Made by a program: the position numbers and the translations under genes. Below are positions 32,916 through 41,446 of a stretch of DNA of 64,000 bases, piece by piece. Below the pieces are notes generated by a model. The model was given only the letters and a program-made list of their open reading frames with translations, did not search any database and had not been told where the DNA came from. Position 1 is the first letter of the stretch. The number at the start of each line of letters is the position of its first letter. Origin of the DNA: JBBRDU01 sp038203615 (GTDB lineage Bacteria > Verrucomicrobiota > Verrucomicrobiia > Chthoniobacterales > UBA10450). The stretch is from positions 62,001 to 126,000 of the forward strand of contig JBBRDU010000001.1 of assembly GCA_038203615.1 (NCBI GenBank), written 5' to 3'.

Positions 32916-33932
32916 ATGAAAGTGGTGAGGCATCCAGGCGAATTGAGCCCATTGCCGGTCGGAATCATCGGCTATGACGGGGTCAATAGCCTCGATCTGG
33001 CCGGCCCCCTCGAAACACTGGCCGCGGCGCGCAGCGGGGTGGAGCCGCCCACCAAACCCTGCTACCGCGTCACGCTGATTGGATTAAATGGGAAAACGTT
33101 CCTCTCCCAATCGCAAGTCGCTTTCCAGGCGGAATCGACCGTGCTCAATACGCCGGAGATCGACACGGTGATCATCCCGGGCGGGCTGGGCATGGCGGTG
33201 GGCGAGACCCGCCGGCGAATTTCAGAATGGCTCTCCATGAACATCGGCCGGATCCGCCGCGTGGTCTCCGTCTGTAATGGTGTTTACCCGGTGGCCCAAA
33301 GCGGCTTGCTCGACGGACGCAGAATTGCAACCCATTGGCGGATCGCGCAGGATCTGGCCGTTCGCTTCCCGAAGCTCAAAGTCGATGCGACTTCCTCCTT
33401 TCGTCAGGACGGAGCTTTCTACACCTGCGGCGGAGGGACGGCTGCCATGGAGATGACCCTGGCGTTGATCGAAGAGGATTTCGGCGCGCGGGTGGCTCTG
33501 GCGGTGGCGCGTGAACTGGTCGTGCGCCTGCGGCCGGCCGGCCAGAACGATGCGATCGTCGATCCCTCCCAGTACGAATGCCTGCCGGCAGATCGGTTGG
33601 CCGAATTGCCCGCCTGGATCGCGGCGCACTTAAACGACAATCTTTCCGTCGAGATGCTGGCGGAACGCGCTTGCCTGTGTCCCCGCCATTTCAGCCGGCT
33701 CTTCAAACGCTTTTACAACACGACCCCGGCCAGCTTCGTTGAACGCATCCGGCTGGAGGAAGCGCGCCGATGTCTTTCGAACTCCCGTCACAGCATTGCC
33801 AGCGTGGCCAGTGCGGTGGGATTCGGCAGTGCCGATTCCTTCCGGCGCGCCTTTGAGCGCAGACACGGGATGAGTCCGGCCGCCTATCGGCGTAACTCCT
33901 CCGCTGACAAGTCTCACCGGCTGGCCGCCTAA
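32916..33932 (+). CDS. GlxA-family transcriptional regulator (DJ-1/PfpI domain plus AraC HTH)
   Basis: About 338 aa from the ATG at 32916, preceded by GGAGG at 32905. Residues 10-200 form the DJ-1/PfpI-like domain (VGIIGYDGVNSLDLAGPLETL, TVIIPGGLGMAVGE, VVSVCNGVYPVAQSGLLDGRRIATHW; the nucleophile position is Cys in SVCNGV). Residues 240-330 are an AraC double helix-turn-helix (SVEMLAERACLCPRHFSRLFKRF, SIASVASAVGFGSADSFRRAFERRHGMSPAAYRR). Such regulators often control amino-acid or quaternary-amine catabolism; no target is obvious here. Confidence 0.9.
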   Translation: MKVVRHPGELSPLPVGIIGYDGVNSLDLAGPLETLAAARSGVEPPTKPCYRVTLIGLNGKTFLSQSQVAFQAESTVLNTPEIDTVIIPGGLGMAVGETRRRISEWLSMNIGRIRRVVSVCNGVYPVAQSGLLDGRRIATHWRIAQDLAVRFPKLKVDATSSFRQDGAFYTCGGGTAAMEMTLALIEEDFGARVALAVARELVVRLRPAGQNDAIVDPSQYECLPADRLAELPAWIAAHLNDNLSVEMLAERACLCPRHFSRLFKRFYNTTPASFVERIRLEEARRCLSNSRHSIASVASAVGFGSADSFRRAFERRHGMSPAAYRRNSSADKSHRLAA

Positions 33933-33940
33933 TGGCGGCG

Positions 33941-33973
33941 GGCGGCGCCCTCTGGCTGGGGGCGTCGCCTTTT
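33941..33973 (+). terminator. Rho-independent terminator after the GlxA-type gene
   Basis: Stem GGCGGCGCCC (33941-33950) with GGGCGTCGCC (33960-33969), one G-T pair, followed at once by TTTT. Confidence 0.7.
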
Positions 33974-34040
33974 GGGTGCGATTTCAGTTGCAGGGAACGT
34001 CTTTTTCGTCGGCAATCTCGATGAGAGAGAATTCCTCGAA

Positions 34041-35384
34041 ATGCCGCCGGTCCGTTCTTCTTTTCCAGCCACGTCCATCGAGAAGGTCGTTAGGCCATTT
34101 CAGGAGTTTGCACGCCTGGAGGCCTCCGGCGGGATTCTCCTGATCGGTTGCACGGTTCTCGCTCTGGTCTGGGCGAATTCTCCCTGGTCCACGAGCTATT
34201 TTCGCCTCTGGCATACCGAGCTGAGCTTCGGTTTCGCCGGTGCGTCCCTCGCCCGGCCTTTGCATTTTTGGATCAACGAAGGACTCATGGCGTTATTCTT
34301 TTTGCTGGTCGGGCTCGAGATTAAACGGGAAGCGCTGGTGGGCGAGCTGGCTTCGCCGCGCCGGGCCGCCTGGCCCGTCGCGGCCGCTCTGGGTGGAATG
34401 CTGGTCCCGGCACTTCTCTACTTTCTCTGGAATCGCCACGGTGCGGGCGCGTCTGGTTGGGGAATTCCCATGGCCACCGACATCGCCTTTGCCCTTGGTG
34501 TTCTGGCCCTGCTGGGAGACCGCGTGCCGACTTCGCTCAAAGTGTTCCTGGCCGCGCTCGCCATTGCCGACGATCTGGGTGCCGTCCTCATTATTGCCTT
34601 GTTCTATGCCGCCCAGATCTCATGGATCAGTCTGGCCGTGGCGGGCGGTTTCTTTGCCCTGCTCATCCTGATAAACCGCGCAGGGGCGCAGCATCCGCTC
34701 ATCTATGCGGTGCTCGGCTTGGGGTTGTGGCTCGCTTTTCTCCAGTCTGGTGTTCACGCCACGGTCGCGGGAGTGCTCCTGGCCTGGACGATTCCGGCCC
34801 GGGAGCGGATTGATCGCAGCGCCTTTCTTGATCGAAGCGCGAATATTCTCGGCCAATTTCAGACGGCGGAGCAGGCCGGCCAAAGCGTCGAGACAGCTGC
34901 CCGCAAAAGCACCGCTTTGCAAATCCTGGCGGAAGATTGTGGCCGTGCCGAATCGCCCATGCTGCGGTTCGAACATGCGCTCACGCCCTGGATCAAACAT
35001 GTCGTCATGCCGGTGTTTGCGCTGGCCAATGCCGGCATCGCGTTCGGTCACGAGTCAATTTTTGCGTTCCTGCAACCGATCAGTCTCGGCGTGATGTCCG
35101 GTCTCGTTCTGGGGAAACCGGTGGGGATCACTCTCTTTTCCTGGCTGGCCACAAAGACGGGAGTGGCACTGCTGCCCGACGGCATCCAGTGGCGGCAAAT
35201 TCTAGGCGTGGGCGTGCTCGGTGGAATCGGTTTTACTATGTCGCTCTTTATCGCGAACCTGGCGTTTGGCGACACTCCCGCGCTGGACACGGCCAAGGTC
35301 GGCATTTTGGCCGCGTCCGTGATCGCGGGAACAGCCGGAGCGATCGTGTTATCGCGCAGGAGAGAGTCCGATCATGTTTTGTAA
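34041..35384 (+). CDS. nhaA: Na+/H+ antiporter NhaA
   Basis: About 447 aa from the ATG at 34041; a TTG 69 bases upstream is less likely. NhaA hallmarks: LWHTELSFGF, LHFWINEGLMALFFLLVGLEIKREALVGEL, GIPMATDIAFALGVLALLGDRVPTSLKVFLAALAIADDLGAVLIIALFY containing the paired transport aspartates (IADDLGA), and GGIGFTMSLFIANLAF. Electrogenic exchange of two protons for one Na+ at the inner membrane. Eleven to twelve helices expected. The downstream lipoprotein gene begins 29 bases after its stop. Confidence 0.95.
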   Translation: MPPVRSSFPATSIEKVVRPFQEFARLEASGGILLIGCTVLALVWANSPWSTSYFRLWHTELSFGFAGASLARPLHFWINEGLMALFFLLVGLEIKREALVGELASPRRAAWPVAAALGGMLVPALLYFLWNRHGAGASGWGIPMATDIAFALGVLALLGDRVPTSLKVFLAALAIADDLGAVLIIALFYAAQISWISLAVAGGFFALLILINRAGAQHPLIYAVLGLGLWLAFLQSGVHATVAGVLLAWTIPARERIDRSAFLDRSANILGQFQTAEQAGQSVETAARKSTALQILAEDCGRAESPMLRFEHALTPWIKHVVMPVFALANAGIAFGHESIFAFLQPISLGVMSGLVLGKPVGITLFSWLATKTGVALLPDGIQWRQILGVGVLGGIGFTMSLFIANLAFGDTPALDTAKVGILAASVIAGTAGAIVLSRRRESDHVL

Positions 35385-35413
35385 ACGAATCAACGTGTCA
35401 TGAAAACCACCGG

Positions 35414-35830
35414 ATGCCTGTAGCCATCCAACGTTCCCAGGTTTTCCCCGCGGTCCGGGCGCTCGTCGGCCTCGCTCTGCTGGTCATGTTGCTTTCGCTT
35501 TGCTCGTGCGATTCCCCGCTCTTCGGCTTCGATATCCGGGATATCGGCGGCGGCTATCGCTTGAAACGCTCAGGCGATCCCCCGCAGTTTGCTCTGATCA
35601 CTCCCCACGAAAACGGTGGTCTTATCATTGATGAAATTGGCTGGAATGCGCCCGTCATTGTGGCCCGCGGCTCCCGCTCGAAATATTGGGATGCCATCGA
35701 CACCGCGCATGCGCAACACATCCGGATCAGCGACGCCACCAGGAAATCGAAGTCACTTTATCAATCCATCCGGGTGCAGACGGCGGAACAGGCATGGGCG
35801 AGTCTGAAAGAACGGAAGCGGCTCTGGTGA
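35414..35830 (+). CDS. Small lipoprotein of unknown function
   Basis: About 138 aa from the ATG at 35414. The N-terminus VFPAVRALVGLALLVMLLSLCSCDSPLFG is a lipoprotein signal; the lipid-bearing Cys is one of the two in LSLCSC. The mature part has GGYRLKRSGDPPQFALITPHENGG, EIGWNAPVIVARGSRSKYWDAIDTA and a helical end, and no recognised domain. It lies 20 bases before the oxidoreductase gene and may be co-transcribed with nhaA or fdhF. Confidence 0.7.
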   Translation: MPVAIQRSQVFPAVRALVGLALLVMLLSLCSCDSPLFGFDIRDIGGGYRLKRSGDPPQFALITPHENGGLIIDEIGWNAPVIVARGSRSKYWDAIDTAHAQHIRISDATRKSKSLYQSIRVQTAEQAWASLKERKRLW

Positions 35831-35850
35831 ATAGGACTCCCTGATTTTTG

Positions 35851-38343
35851 ATGGATCGGCCTAACGACAATTCTGACCTGGGCGCCGTCGCGCCAAAGCC
35901 GACCCATCTCGGAACGAGCGTCGAAGCGACTTCCCCGGACCCGGGCGCTTCTCAAGCGAACGAAGATCCGACTCCCGGAGCGCAGCCGCCGGAAGAGAAA
36001 AAGCGACCGAGGCAGCGGGCACCTCATGACGTCGCGGCGGGCCTGAGCGCGCTGACCGCGAGCCTGAAGTTTACTATCCGTGAAAGCGGCCTGACTCGCG
36101 GGATCGGCGATTGGCTCAAGGTGAACCAGAAGGATGGCTTCGATTGCCAAAGCTGCGCCTGGCCGAGTCCGGATGAGCACCGGCATGTTTTTGAGTTTTG
36201 TGAGAACGGCGTGAAGGCGCTGACCAGCGAAGCCACCAAAAAGCAGATCACGCCCGATTTTTTCCGCGAGCACTCGATCGCGGATTTACAAAAGCAAACG
36301 GATTACTGGCTGGAACTGCAGGGCCGCCTGGTCCATCCGATGATCAAGCGGGCCGGCGGCACTCATTATAAGCCGGTCGAATGGGATGAAGCGTTTACGG
36401 TGATGGCTGGCGAACTGAACGCCCTGGCGACGCCGGACGCAGCCGCCTTTTACACGAGCGGTCGGACGAGCAACGAGGCGGCCTTTCTCTATCAACTTTT
36501 TGTCCGCCAATTCGGGACGAACAATCTGCCGGACTGTTCGAACATGTGCCACGAGTCGAGCGGCGCGGCCCTGGACGAAAGCATCGGCGTCGGCAAAGGC
36601 TGCGTCACGTTGGAAGATTTCGAAAAAGCCGACGGCATATTTATCCTCGGGCAAAACCCGGGAACGAATCATCCGCGCATGATGACGACACTGGAGCGAG
36701 CCAAAGACAACGGCGCGCTCATTGTCTCGCTCAACCCGATGCCGGAACCGGGATTGATGAAAGTGGTGAATCCGAATCCGCAGGAATACGGCAATCCGCT
36801 GGAGTTCGCCGCCCGGATGCTCTTCAACAAGGGCAAATCCCTGAGCGATCTATGGCTGCCCGTCCGGCTCAACGGCGACATGGCGGCGTTGCGCGGAATC
36901 ATGAAGGAAATGCTGGCCGCGGAGGAACGAAATCCCGGCTCGGTTTTTGATCGCAAATTTATCGAGGAATACACGACCGGTTTCGACACGTTTGTGCAGC
37001 ATCTCCGGGCCACGCCTTGGGAAGACATCCTCGCCGCCAGCGGATTGACGCGCGCGCAAATCGAGGAGGCCGCGCGGATCGCGATGCGGTGCAAACGCAT
37101 CATTTGTTGCTGGGCGATGGGATTGACCCAGCACAAGAATGCCGTCGCCACTATCCAGGAGGTCATGAATTTTATGCTGCTCGGCGGCCACATTGGCCGG
37201 CCCGGCGCGGGACCCTGTCCGATCCGCGGCCATTCCAACGTGCAGGGTGATCGCACCATGGGAATCTGGGAACGCATGGGCGACACTTTCATGCAGAAGC
37301 TCGGCCAGGAATTTCAATTCACTCCGCCCAGAGAACATGGCACCGATACCGTGGAAGCAATCAAACAGATGCGAGCTGGCAAGATCCGGTTCTTCCTCGG
37401 CCTGGGCGGCAATTTCCTGGCCGCCTCCCCCGATACTGAATACACGGCCAAAGCCCTGCAAAGTTGCCGGGTGACCGCTCATGTCTCCACCAAGTTGAAT
37501 CGGTCACACCTTGTCACCGGAGAGGTTGCGCTCATTCTGCCCTGCCTGGGCCGTTCCGAGATCGATCGCCAGGCCGCGGGCGAACAATTCGTGACGGTGG
37601 AAGATTCCATGGGAATTATTAATCCCTCGCGTGGCCACGCCGAGCCGGCCAGCGAATCATTGCGCAGTGAACCGGCCATCATCGCGGGCCTGGCCGAGGC
37701 GACCCTGGGCGGCCGCACGACGGTTGATTGGAAAGCGTTGACCGCGAATTACGACCGGATTCGCGATCACATCGAGCATGTCATTCCCGGCTTCGAACGA
37801 TTCAACGAGCGCGTGCGAAGCGATATTTTCTATTTACCGAACGAAGCGCGCGATCAGCGGAAGTTCAGCAACGAGGAAGGCAAGGCGAAGTTCATCGTGT
37901 CTGCACTGGATCCGATCCAGTTGGACCCGGGCCAGTATCTGATGGCGACCGTGCGCAGCCAGGACCAGTTTAACACCACGATCTATGGCCTGGATGACCG
38001 GTATCGCGGCATCTACAACGGCCGTCGCGTCATTTTTATGAATCGCGAAGACGTGCAGGCAGCCGGATTGCAGCAGGGCCAGTGGGTCGACCTAACGAGT
38101 CATTATGAAGGGGAAAAGCGGGTGGCCCGGCACTTCATGGTGGCGCCTTTCGATATCGCGCGCGGCTGCACCGCCACTTATTTCCCGGAAGCCAACGTCC
38201 TGGTGCCGATCAACAGCACAGCTGATCGAAGCAACACGCCGACAAGCAAGAGTCTTGTCATTACCGTAACCCCTTCCCCGGACGGTCCGGCTGCCTTGGA
38301 CGAGCTGCGTCGCAACGCAAAAGAGGTCGCAATGGAAGGGTAG
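35851..38343 (+). CDS. YdeP/FdhF-type molybdopterin oxidoreductase alpha subunit
   Basis: About 830 aa from the ATG at 35851. After a proline-rich N-terminal 60 residues, the YdeP-type start appears (GFDCQSCAWPSPDEHRHVFEFCENGVKA), then the molybdopterin domains: FYTSGRTSNEAAFLYQLFVRQFGTNNLPDCSNMCHESSG, FILGQNPGTNHPRMMTTLERA, ARIAMRCKRIICCWAMGLTQHKNAVATIQEVMNFMLLGGHIGRPGAGPCPIRGHSNVQGDRTMG, and C-terminal YLMATVRSQDQFNTTIYGLDDRYRG. E. coli YdeP is tied to acid resistance; true formate dehydrogenase activity is unproven in the group. The adjacent fdhD, MOSC and mobA genes support a bis-MGD cofactor. Confidence 0.9.
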   Translation: MDRPNDNSDLGAVAPKPTHLGTSVEATSPDPGASQANEDPTPGAQPPEEKKRPRQRAPHDVAAGLSALTASLKFTIRESGLTRGIGDWLKVNQKDGFDCQSCAWPSPDEHRHVFEFCENGVKALTSEATKKQITPDFFREHSIADLQKQTDYWLELQGRLVHPMIKRAGGTHYKPVEWDEAFTVMAGELNALATPDAAAFYTSGRTSNEAAFLYQLFVRQFGTNNLPDCSNMCHESSGAALDESIGVGKGCVTLEDFEKADGIFILGQNPGTNHPRMMTTLERAKDNGALIVSLNPMPEPGLMKVVNPNPQEYGNPLEFAARMLFNKGKSLSDLWLPVRLNGDMAALRGIMKEMLAAEERNPGSVFDRKFIEEYTTGFDTFVQHLRATPWEDILAASGLTRAQIEEAARIAMRCKRIICCWAMGLTQHKNAVATIQEVMNFMLLGGHIGRPGAGPCPIRGHSNVQGDRTMGIWERMGDTFMQKLGQEFQFTPPREHGTDTVEAIKQMRAGKIRFFLGLGGNFLAASPDTEYTAKALQSCRVTAHVSTKLNRSHLVTGEVALILPCLGRSEIDRQAAGEQFVTVEDSMGIINPSRGHAEPASESLRSEPAIIAGLAEATLGGRTTVDWKALTANYDRIRDHIEHVIPGFERFNERVRSDIFYLPNEARDQRKFSNEEGKAKFIVSALDPIQLDPGQYLMATVRSQDQFNTTIYGLDDRYRGIYNGRRVIFMNREDVQAAGLQQGQWVDLTSHYEGEKRVARHFMVAPFDIARGCTATYFPEANVLVPINSTADRSNTPTSKSLVITVTPSPDGPAALDELRRNAKEVAMEG

Positions 38344-38433
38344 GGACATCGCGCTGCGATGTCCATTCCGCGGGGATAAAAAGGTCGATGTCAGCGAACG
38401 GTTCTGCGGAGTGGACGCCGCAGCGCGGCGTCC
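38344..38433. repeat. Two REP-like perfect hairpins in the fdhF/fdhD convergent gap
   Basis: GGACATCGC-GCT-GCGATGTCC (38344-38364) and GGACGCCGC-AGC-GCGGCGTCC (38413-38433), each with a 9-bp perfect stem and 3-base loop. The first is preceded by TAG and the second followed by CTA, so the pair is itself arranged as an inverted repeat. They fill the 120-base gap between convergent genes and may also serve as a two-way terminator. Confidence 0.75.
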
Positions 38434-38463
38434 CTACCATCATCGGACCTGACGCCCTTACGA

Positions 38464-39300
38464 TCAGGGCACAGCGTCCAGAACGATCCGCTCGGCGTGA
38501 GCGTAAATATTGAACGAAGGCGGCCGCAGGAAGCCAACCAGGGTTTGGCCGCTTTCCCGGGCGAAATTCATGGCCAGGGTGGAAGGCGCTGAGACGGAAG
38601 CCACCACCGGAATCCCCGCCGCCAGTGCTTTCTGCATAATTTCAAGAGAAGCACGGCCGCTCACCAGAAGAACGTGTCGATGCAGGGGCAAACATCCGTC
38701 CAAAAACGCCCGGCCCACCACTTTGTCGACCGCATTATGGCGCCCGATGTCTTCCCGGACGGATTGCGGCGTTCCGGCAAAATCAAAAATACCGGCGGCG
38801 TGAATCCCGCCGGTCCGGGCGAAATCTCCCTGTGCTTGGCGCAACCGGGAAGGCAGGGTCAGCAGGGTGTCGATTTGAATACGCGCCTTGTCCGCTGGAG
38901 GAATAGCCGGGAAATTCTGACGAATGGCGGCGATGCTGCTTTTCCCGCAGAGACCGCAACTCGACGAGATGGTGCCGAAGCGTTTCGCGGAAGTCAGCTT
39001 CACTTTCACGCCGGCCGCCAGAGTCACGGTGATGATGTTGTCGCGATCGATCTCTTCCGCCGGACGGGAGAATCCGGCGATCGCCTCAGGCGTGCGCACC
39101 AACCCTTCCGCCACGAGGAAACCAGCGGCCAGCTCCTCGTCGTGGCCGGGCGTGCGCATGGTCGTGGCCACAATCTTGCACCCAATGTGAATTTCGAGCG
39201 GCTCTTCGATCGTCAGATCGTCGCGGTGGAACTCGAATGAGCCGTCCTCCTTACGCCGGATGATTTGTCCGGCGCCGATTCCCTCCCGCGCTTCTTTCAT
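38464..39300 (-). CDS. fdhD: Formate dehydrogenase accessory sulfurtransferase FdhD
   Basis: About 278 aa from the ATG at 39298-39300. FdhD features: EEPLEIHIGC, TMRTPGHDEELAAGFLVAEGLV, TISSSCGLCGKSS with the two sulfur-carrying cysteines (CGLC), GIHAAGIFDFAGTPQSVREDIGRHNAVDKVVG, and LLVSGRASLEIMQKALAAGIPVVASVSAPSTLA. It transfers sulfur to bis-MGD before insertion into the apo-oxidoreductase. It converges with the oxidoreductase gene and diverges from the MOSC/mobA pair. Confidence 0.94.
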   Translation of the reverse strand: MKEAREGIGAGQIIRRKEDGSFEFHRDDLTIEEPLEIHIGCKIVATTMRTPGHDEELAAGFLVAEGLVRTPEAIAGFSRPAEEIDRDNIITVTLAAGVKVKLTSAKRFGTISSSCGLCGKSSIAAIRQNFPAIPPADKARIQIDTLLTLPSRLRQAQGDFARTGGIHAAGIFDFAGTPQSVREDIGRHNAVDKVVGRAFLDGCLPLHRHVLLVSGRASLEIMQKALAAGIPVVASVSAPSTLAMNFARESGQTLVGFLRPPSFNIYAHAERIVLDAVP

Positions 39301-39353
39301 TGGTTTCTCAAGCCGTTCGTGACGCACGCCCCAGGGATGATATCATTCCAGTA

Positions 39354-39830
39354 GTGGAAATCCGTCATCTTTACATTTCCCCGGGCCATAATTTTTTCGG
39401 GCATCACGGAGGCGAGCCGGGGGACCATGCGGTCGTGGAGGTCCCGGCCATCGCGTGCGTGGCCGGGCACGGCATCCGGGGCGATCGTTTTTTTGACCAC
39501 AAAAAGGATTACAAGGGGCAGATCACATTTTTCTCGCTCGATGTCTTCGAGGCGCTGTGTCAGGCGCTCGACCTTACCGACCGGTGCCCTGCGCTGGTTC
39601 GGCGCAATGTCATGACGCGGCACGTCGATTTAAACGAGTTGATCGGGAAGGACTTTGAAGTGCAGGGGGTGCGTTTTCACGGCACCGAGGAATGCCGCCC
39701 CTGTTCCTGGATGGATCACGCCACTAAGCCCGGAGCGGAAGCATTCCTGAAAGGACGCGGCGGTTTGCGCGCCCGTATTCTGTCCGATGGCGAACTTCGC
39801 TCGACCGCGCCAGTTCCAGCCATTCGATGA
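39354..39830 (+). CDS. MOSC-domain protein
   Basis: About 158 aa from GTG at 39354 (start uncertain). The MOSC domain is visible as EIRHLYISPGHNFFGH, GHGIRGDRFFDHKKDYKGQITFFS, RRNVMTRHVDLNELIGKDFEVQGVRFHGTEECRPCSWMD, with the expected C-terminal Cys (ECRPC). MOSC proteins handle sulfur or molybdenum-cofactor intermediates. It overlaps mobA by 4 bases and faces fdhD divergently. Confidence 0.85.
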   Translation: MEIRHLYISPGHNFFGHHGGEPGDHAVVEVPAIACVAGHGIRGDRFFDHKKDYKGQITFFSLDVFEALCQALDLTDRCPALVRRNVMTRHVDLNELIGKDFEVQGVRFHGTEECRPCSWMDHATKPGAEAFLKGRGGLRARILSDGELRSTAPVPAIR

Positions 39831-40390
39831 ATCTCAGTGCGGTCCTGCTGACCGGAGGCGAGTCGCGCCGCATGGGCCGGGACAAGGCGACTCTTTTATG
39901 GAAGGGCCGTCCGCTCTGGCAGAATCAGCTTGATCTTCTGCGGAAATTGCATCCTAACGAACTTCTGATCTCGGCGCGCGACGAGCCTGTCTGGCACCCG
40001 GCTGACACGGTGTTTGTGGCGGACCGGGTGCCATCGCGAGGACCGCTCAGTGGATTAAGCGCGACGCTCGCTCTCACGAAAAGCAACTACTTGCTGGCGC
40101 TGGCCATTGATCTGCCATTCATGCATGATAGCTACCTGCGTCTCCTGTGCGACCAGATCCAACCGGGCCGCGGGGTCCTTCCCATAATATCTGAGCGAGC
40201 CGAACCGCTGGCCGCGATTTACCCGGTCGAGGCGCGTCCTGAATTTGAGGCGGCGCTGCAGAGCGAAGACTTCTCGCTTCGATCCGTCACCCGCGAACTG
40301 ATTCAAGCCGGCAAACTGACGGTGGTGCGCGTCTCGCAAAACGACGCCGGATTATTCCGGAATATAAATGAGCCGGGCGACGTCGAGTAA
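39827..40390 (+). CDS. mobA: Molybdenum cofactor guanylyltransferase
   Basis: A 187-aa nucleotidyltransferase: VLLTGGESRRMGRDKATLLWKGRPLW (GTP-binding GGxSxRMGxDK), VFVADRVPSRGPLSGLSATLALTKS, LALAIDLPFMHDSYL (metal-binding D). It adds GMP to Mo-molybdopterin to form the MGD cofactor needed by the adjacent oxidoreductase. The ATG overlaps the MOSC stop (ATGA). Confidence 0.92.
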   Translation: MNLSAVLLTGGESRRMGRDKATLLWKGRPLWQNQLDLLRKLHPNELLISARDEPVWHPADTVFVADRVPSRGPLSGLSATLALTKSNYLLALAIDLPFMHDSYLRLLCDQIQPGRGVLPIISERAEPLAAIYPVEARPEFEAALQSEDFSLRSVTRELIQAGKLTVVRVSQNDAGLFRNINEPGDVE

Positions 40391-40400
40391 CTACGTACGC

Positions 40401-40610
40401 TTAGGCTGCGGAAGCGACGGGTGGCTTGATCGATTCTGTCAGCGTTACCCCGGAGGAATCGGCCAGGGCCGCCGGCGGTTGTGGAACGATTTTCCAGAAG
40501 CAGGCGCTGTGACTCTCCCAGTCCGCCAGAAGTTTGGCGGCTAGATCACTGTTCGTCTTCTGAAAATGTTCCTGCACGAGTTTCTGGACGGTGGTCGGAT
40601 CGCCGGTCAT
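40401..40610 (-). pseudogene. Possible remnant of the glutamate synthase large-subunit C-terminus
   Basis: A 69-aa frame: VQKLVQEHFQKTNSDLAAKL, then LADWESHSACFWKIVPQ. This resembles the very last helix of GltB (pattern HxxxTGSxxAxxLLxxW...FxKVMP). No upstream GltB sequence is recognisable, and the genes on either side are unrelated. It may be a stranded gene tail or an independent small gene; similarity is judged by eye only. Confidence 0.4.
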
Positions 40611-40741
40611 GAGAGTGACGCGACTCTTGTCACCAGCGGAAAGTGGGGCTTGAGTCCGCCTGGGCAGCCGGTCGTGGCTCGAAAAAATGGGCGGCCGGAT
40701 GGCGCTTCGCGGCGCAGGCCTCGGAGCAGAGGAGGCCCCGA

Positions 40742-41446
40742 TCAGGTCACGCCCTGCGTCTGGCTCCAGCGTGCCGCGTAGGAAATTAATTCGGCCGCGC
40801 TGTGGATGCTCAGTTTTTGGCGGATGTGCGATCGATACACTTCGATCGTTTTCGGGCTCAGGTGCAGGGTCTCCCCAATTTCCTTCATGGTTTTTCCCTG
40901 GCCGATGAGTTGAAACACTTCCAGTTCGCGGTCGCTCAGGCCACCCAGCGGTGAATCCATGGTTTTGCGACCGGAAAATGTTTCCAAGAGAAGCCCCGTC
41001 ATTTTTTCGCTGACTGCAATTTCACCGCGCAGGACCCGACGCATGGCCTCGATCAACCTGTCGCCGCCTTCCTGCTTTCGAATGTAGCCTCGTCCACCAG
41101 CGCGCAGGACCCGGTCCGCGTACAAGGATTCGTCGTGCATGGACATGACGAGGATGCGCAATTCCGGATGTTGCGCGCGCGCGTCCTTGATAAATTCGAT
41201 GCCGTTTTTTCCGGGCAGAGTGATATCGACAATGACCAGATCGGGCTTCAGCTTGTTGACCGCTTCGAGGCCTTCGTTGGCGGTGGTGGCGGTCCCGCAG
41301 ACGTCGAGGTCCGTTTCGTGTTTAATGATTTCAGCCACGCCTTCGCGCACCATGACGTGATCGTCGATGATGAGGATCCGGCTTTTGGGGGGCGCGGGAG
41401 TGGATGAGCGGGAGGTTTTTTTCACAGGTGGGAGGGGAAGGTGCAA
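40742..41446 (-). CDS. NarL/FixJ-family response regulator
   Basis: A 234-aa regulator. The receiver domain is at residues 22-140 (RILIIDDHVMVREGVAEII acidic pair, LVIVDITLPGKNGIEFI phospho-Asp, LVMSMHDES, YIRKQEG lysine). The LuxR-type helix-turn-helix is at the C-terminus (LSDRELEVFQLIGQGKTMKEIGETLHLSPKTIEVYRSHIRQKL). Its ATG lies inside the kinase gene's end (25-base overlap). It is the output of the haem-PAS kinase; probable targets are the neighbouring USP/Hsp20 genes (inference). Confidence 0.93.
   Translation of the reverse strand: MHLPLPPVKKTSRSSTPAPPKSRILIIDDHVMVREGVAEIIKHETDLDVCGTATTANEGLEAVNKLKPDLVIVDITLPGKNGIEFIKDARAQHPELRILVMSMHDESLYADRVLRAGGRGYIRKQEGGDRLIEAMRRVLRGEIAVSEKMTGLLLETFSGRKTMDSPLGGLSDRELEVFQLIGQGKTMKEIGETLHLSPKTIEVYRSHIRQKLSIHSAAELISYAARWSQTQGVT

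Noticed and set aside
38464..39300. MOSC gene sharing its start with fdhD through a TTG at 39300
   Set aside because: The family pattern begins after the GTG at 39354; the upstream part has no similarity and would overlap the divergent start.
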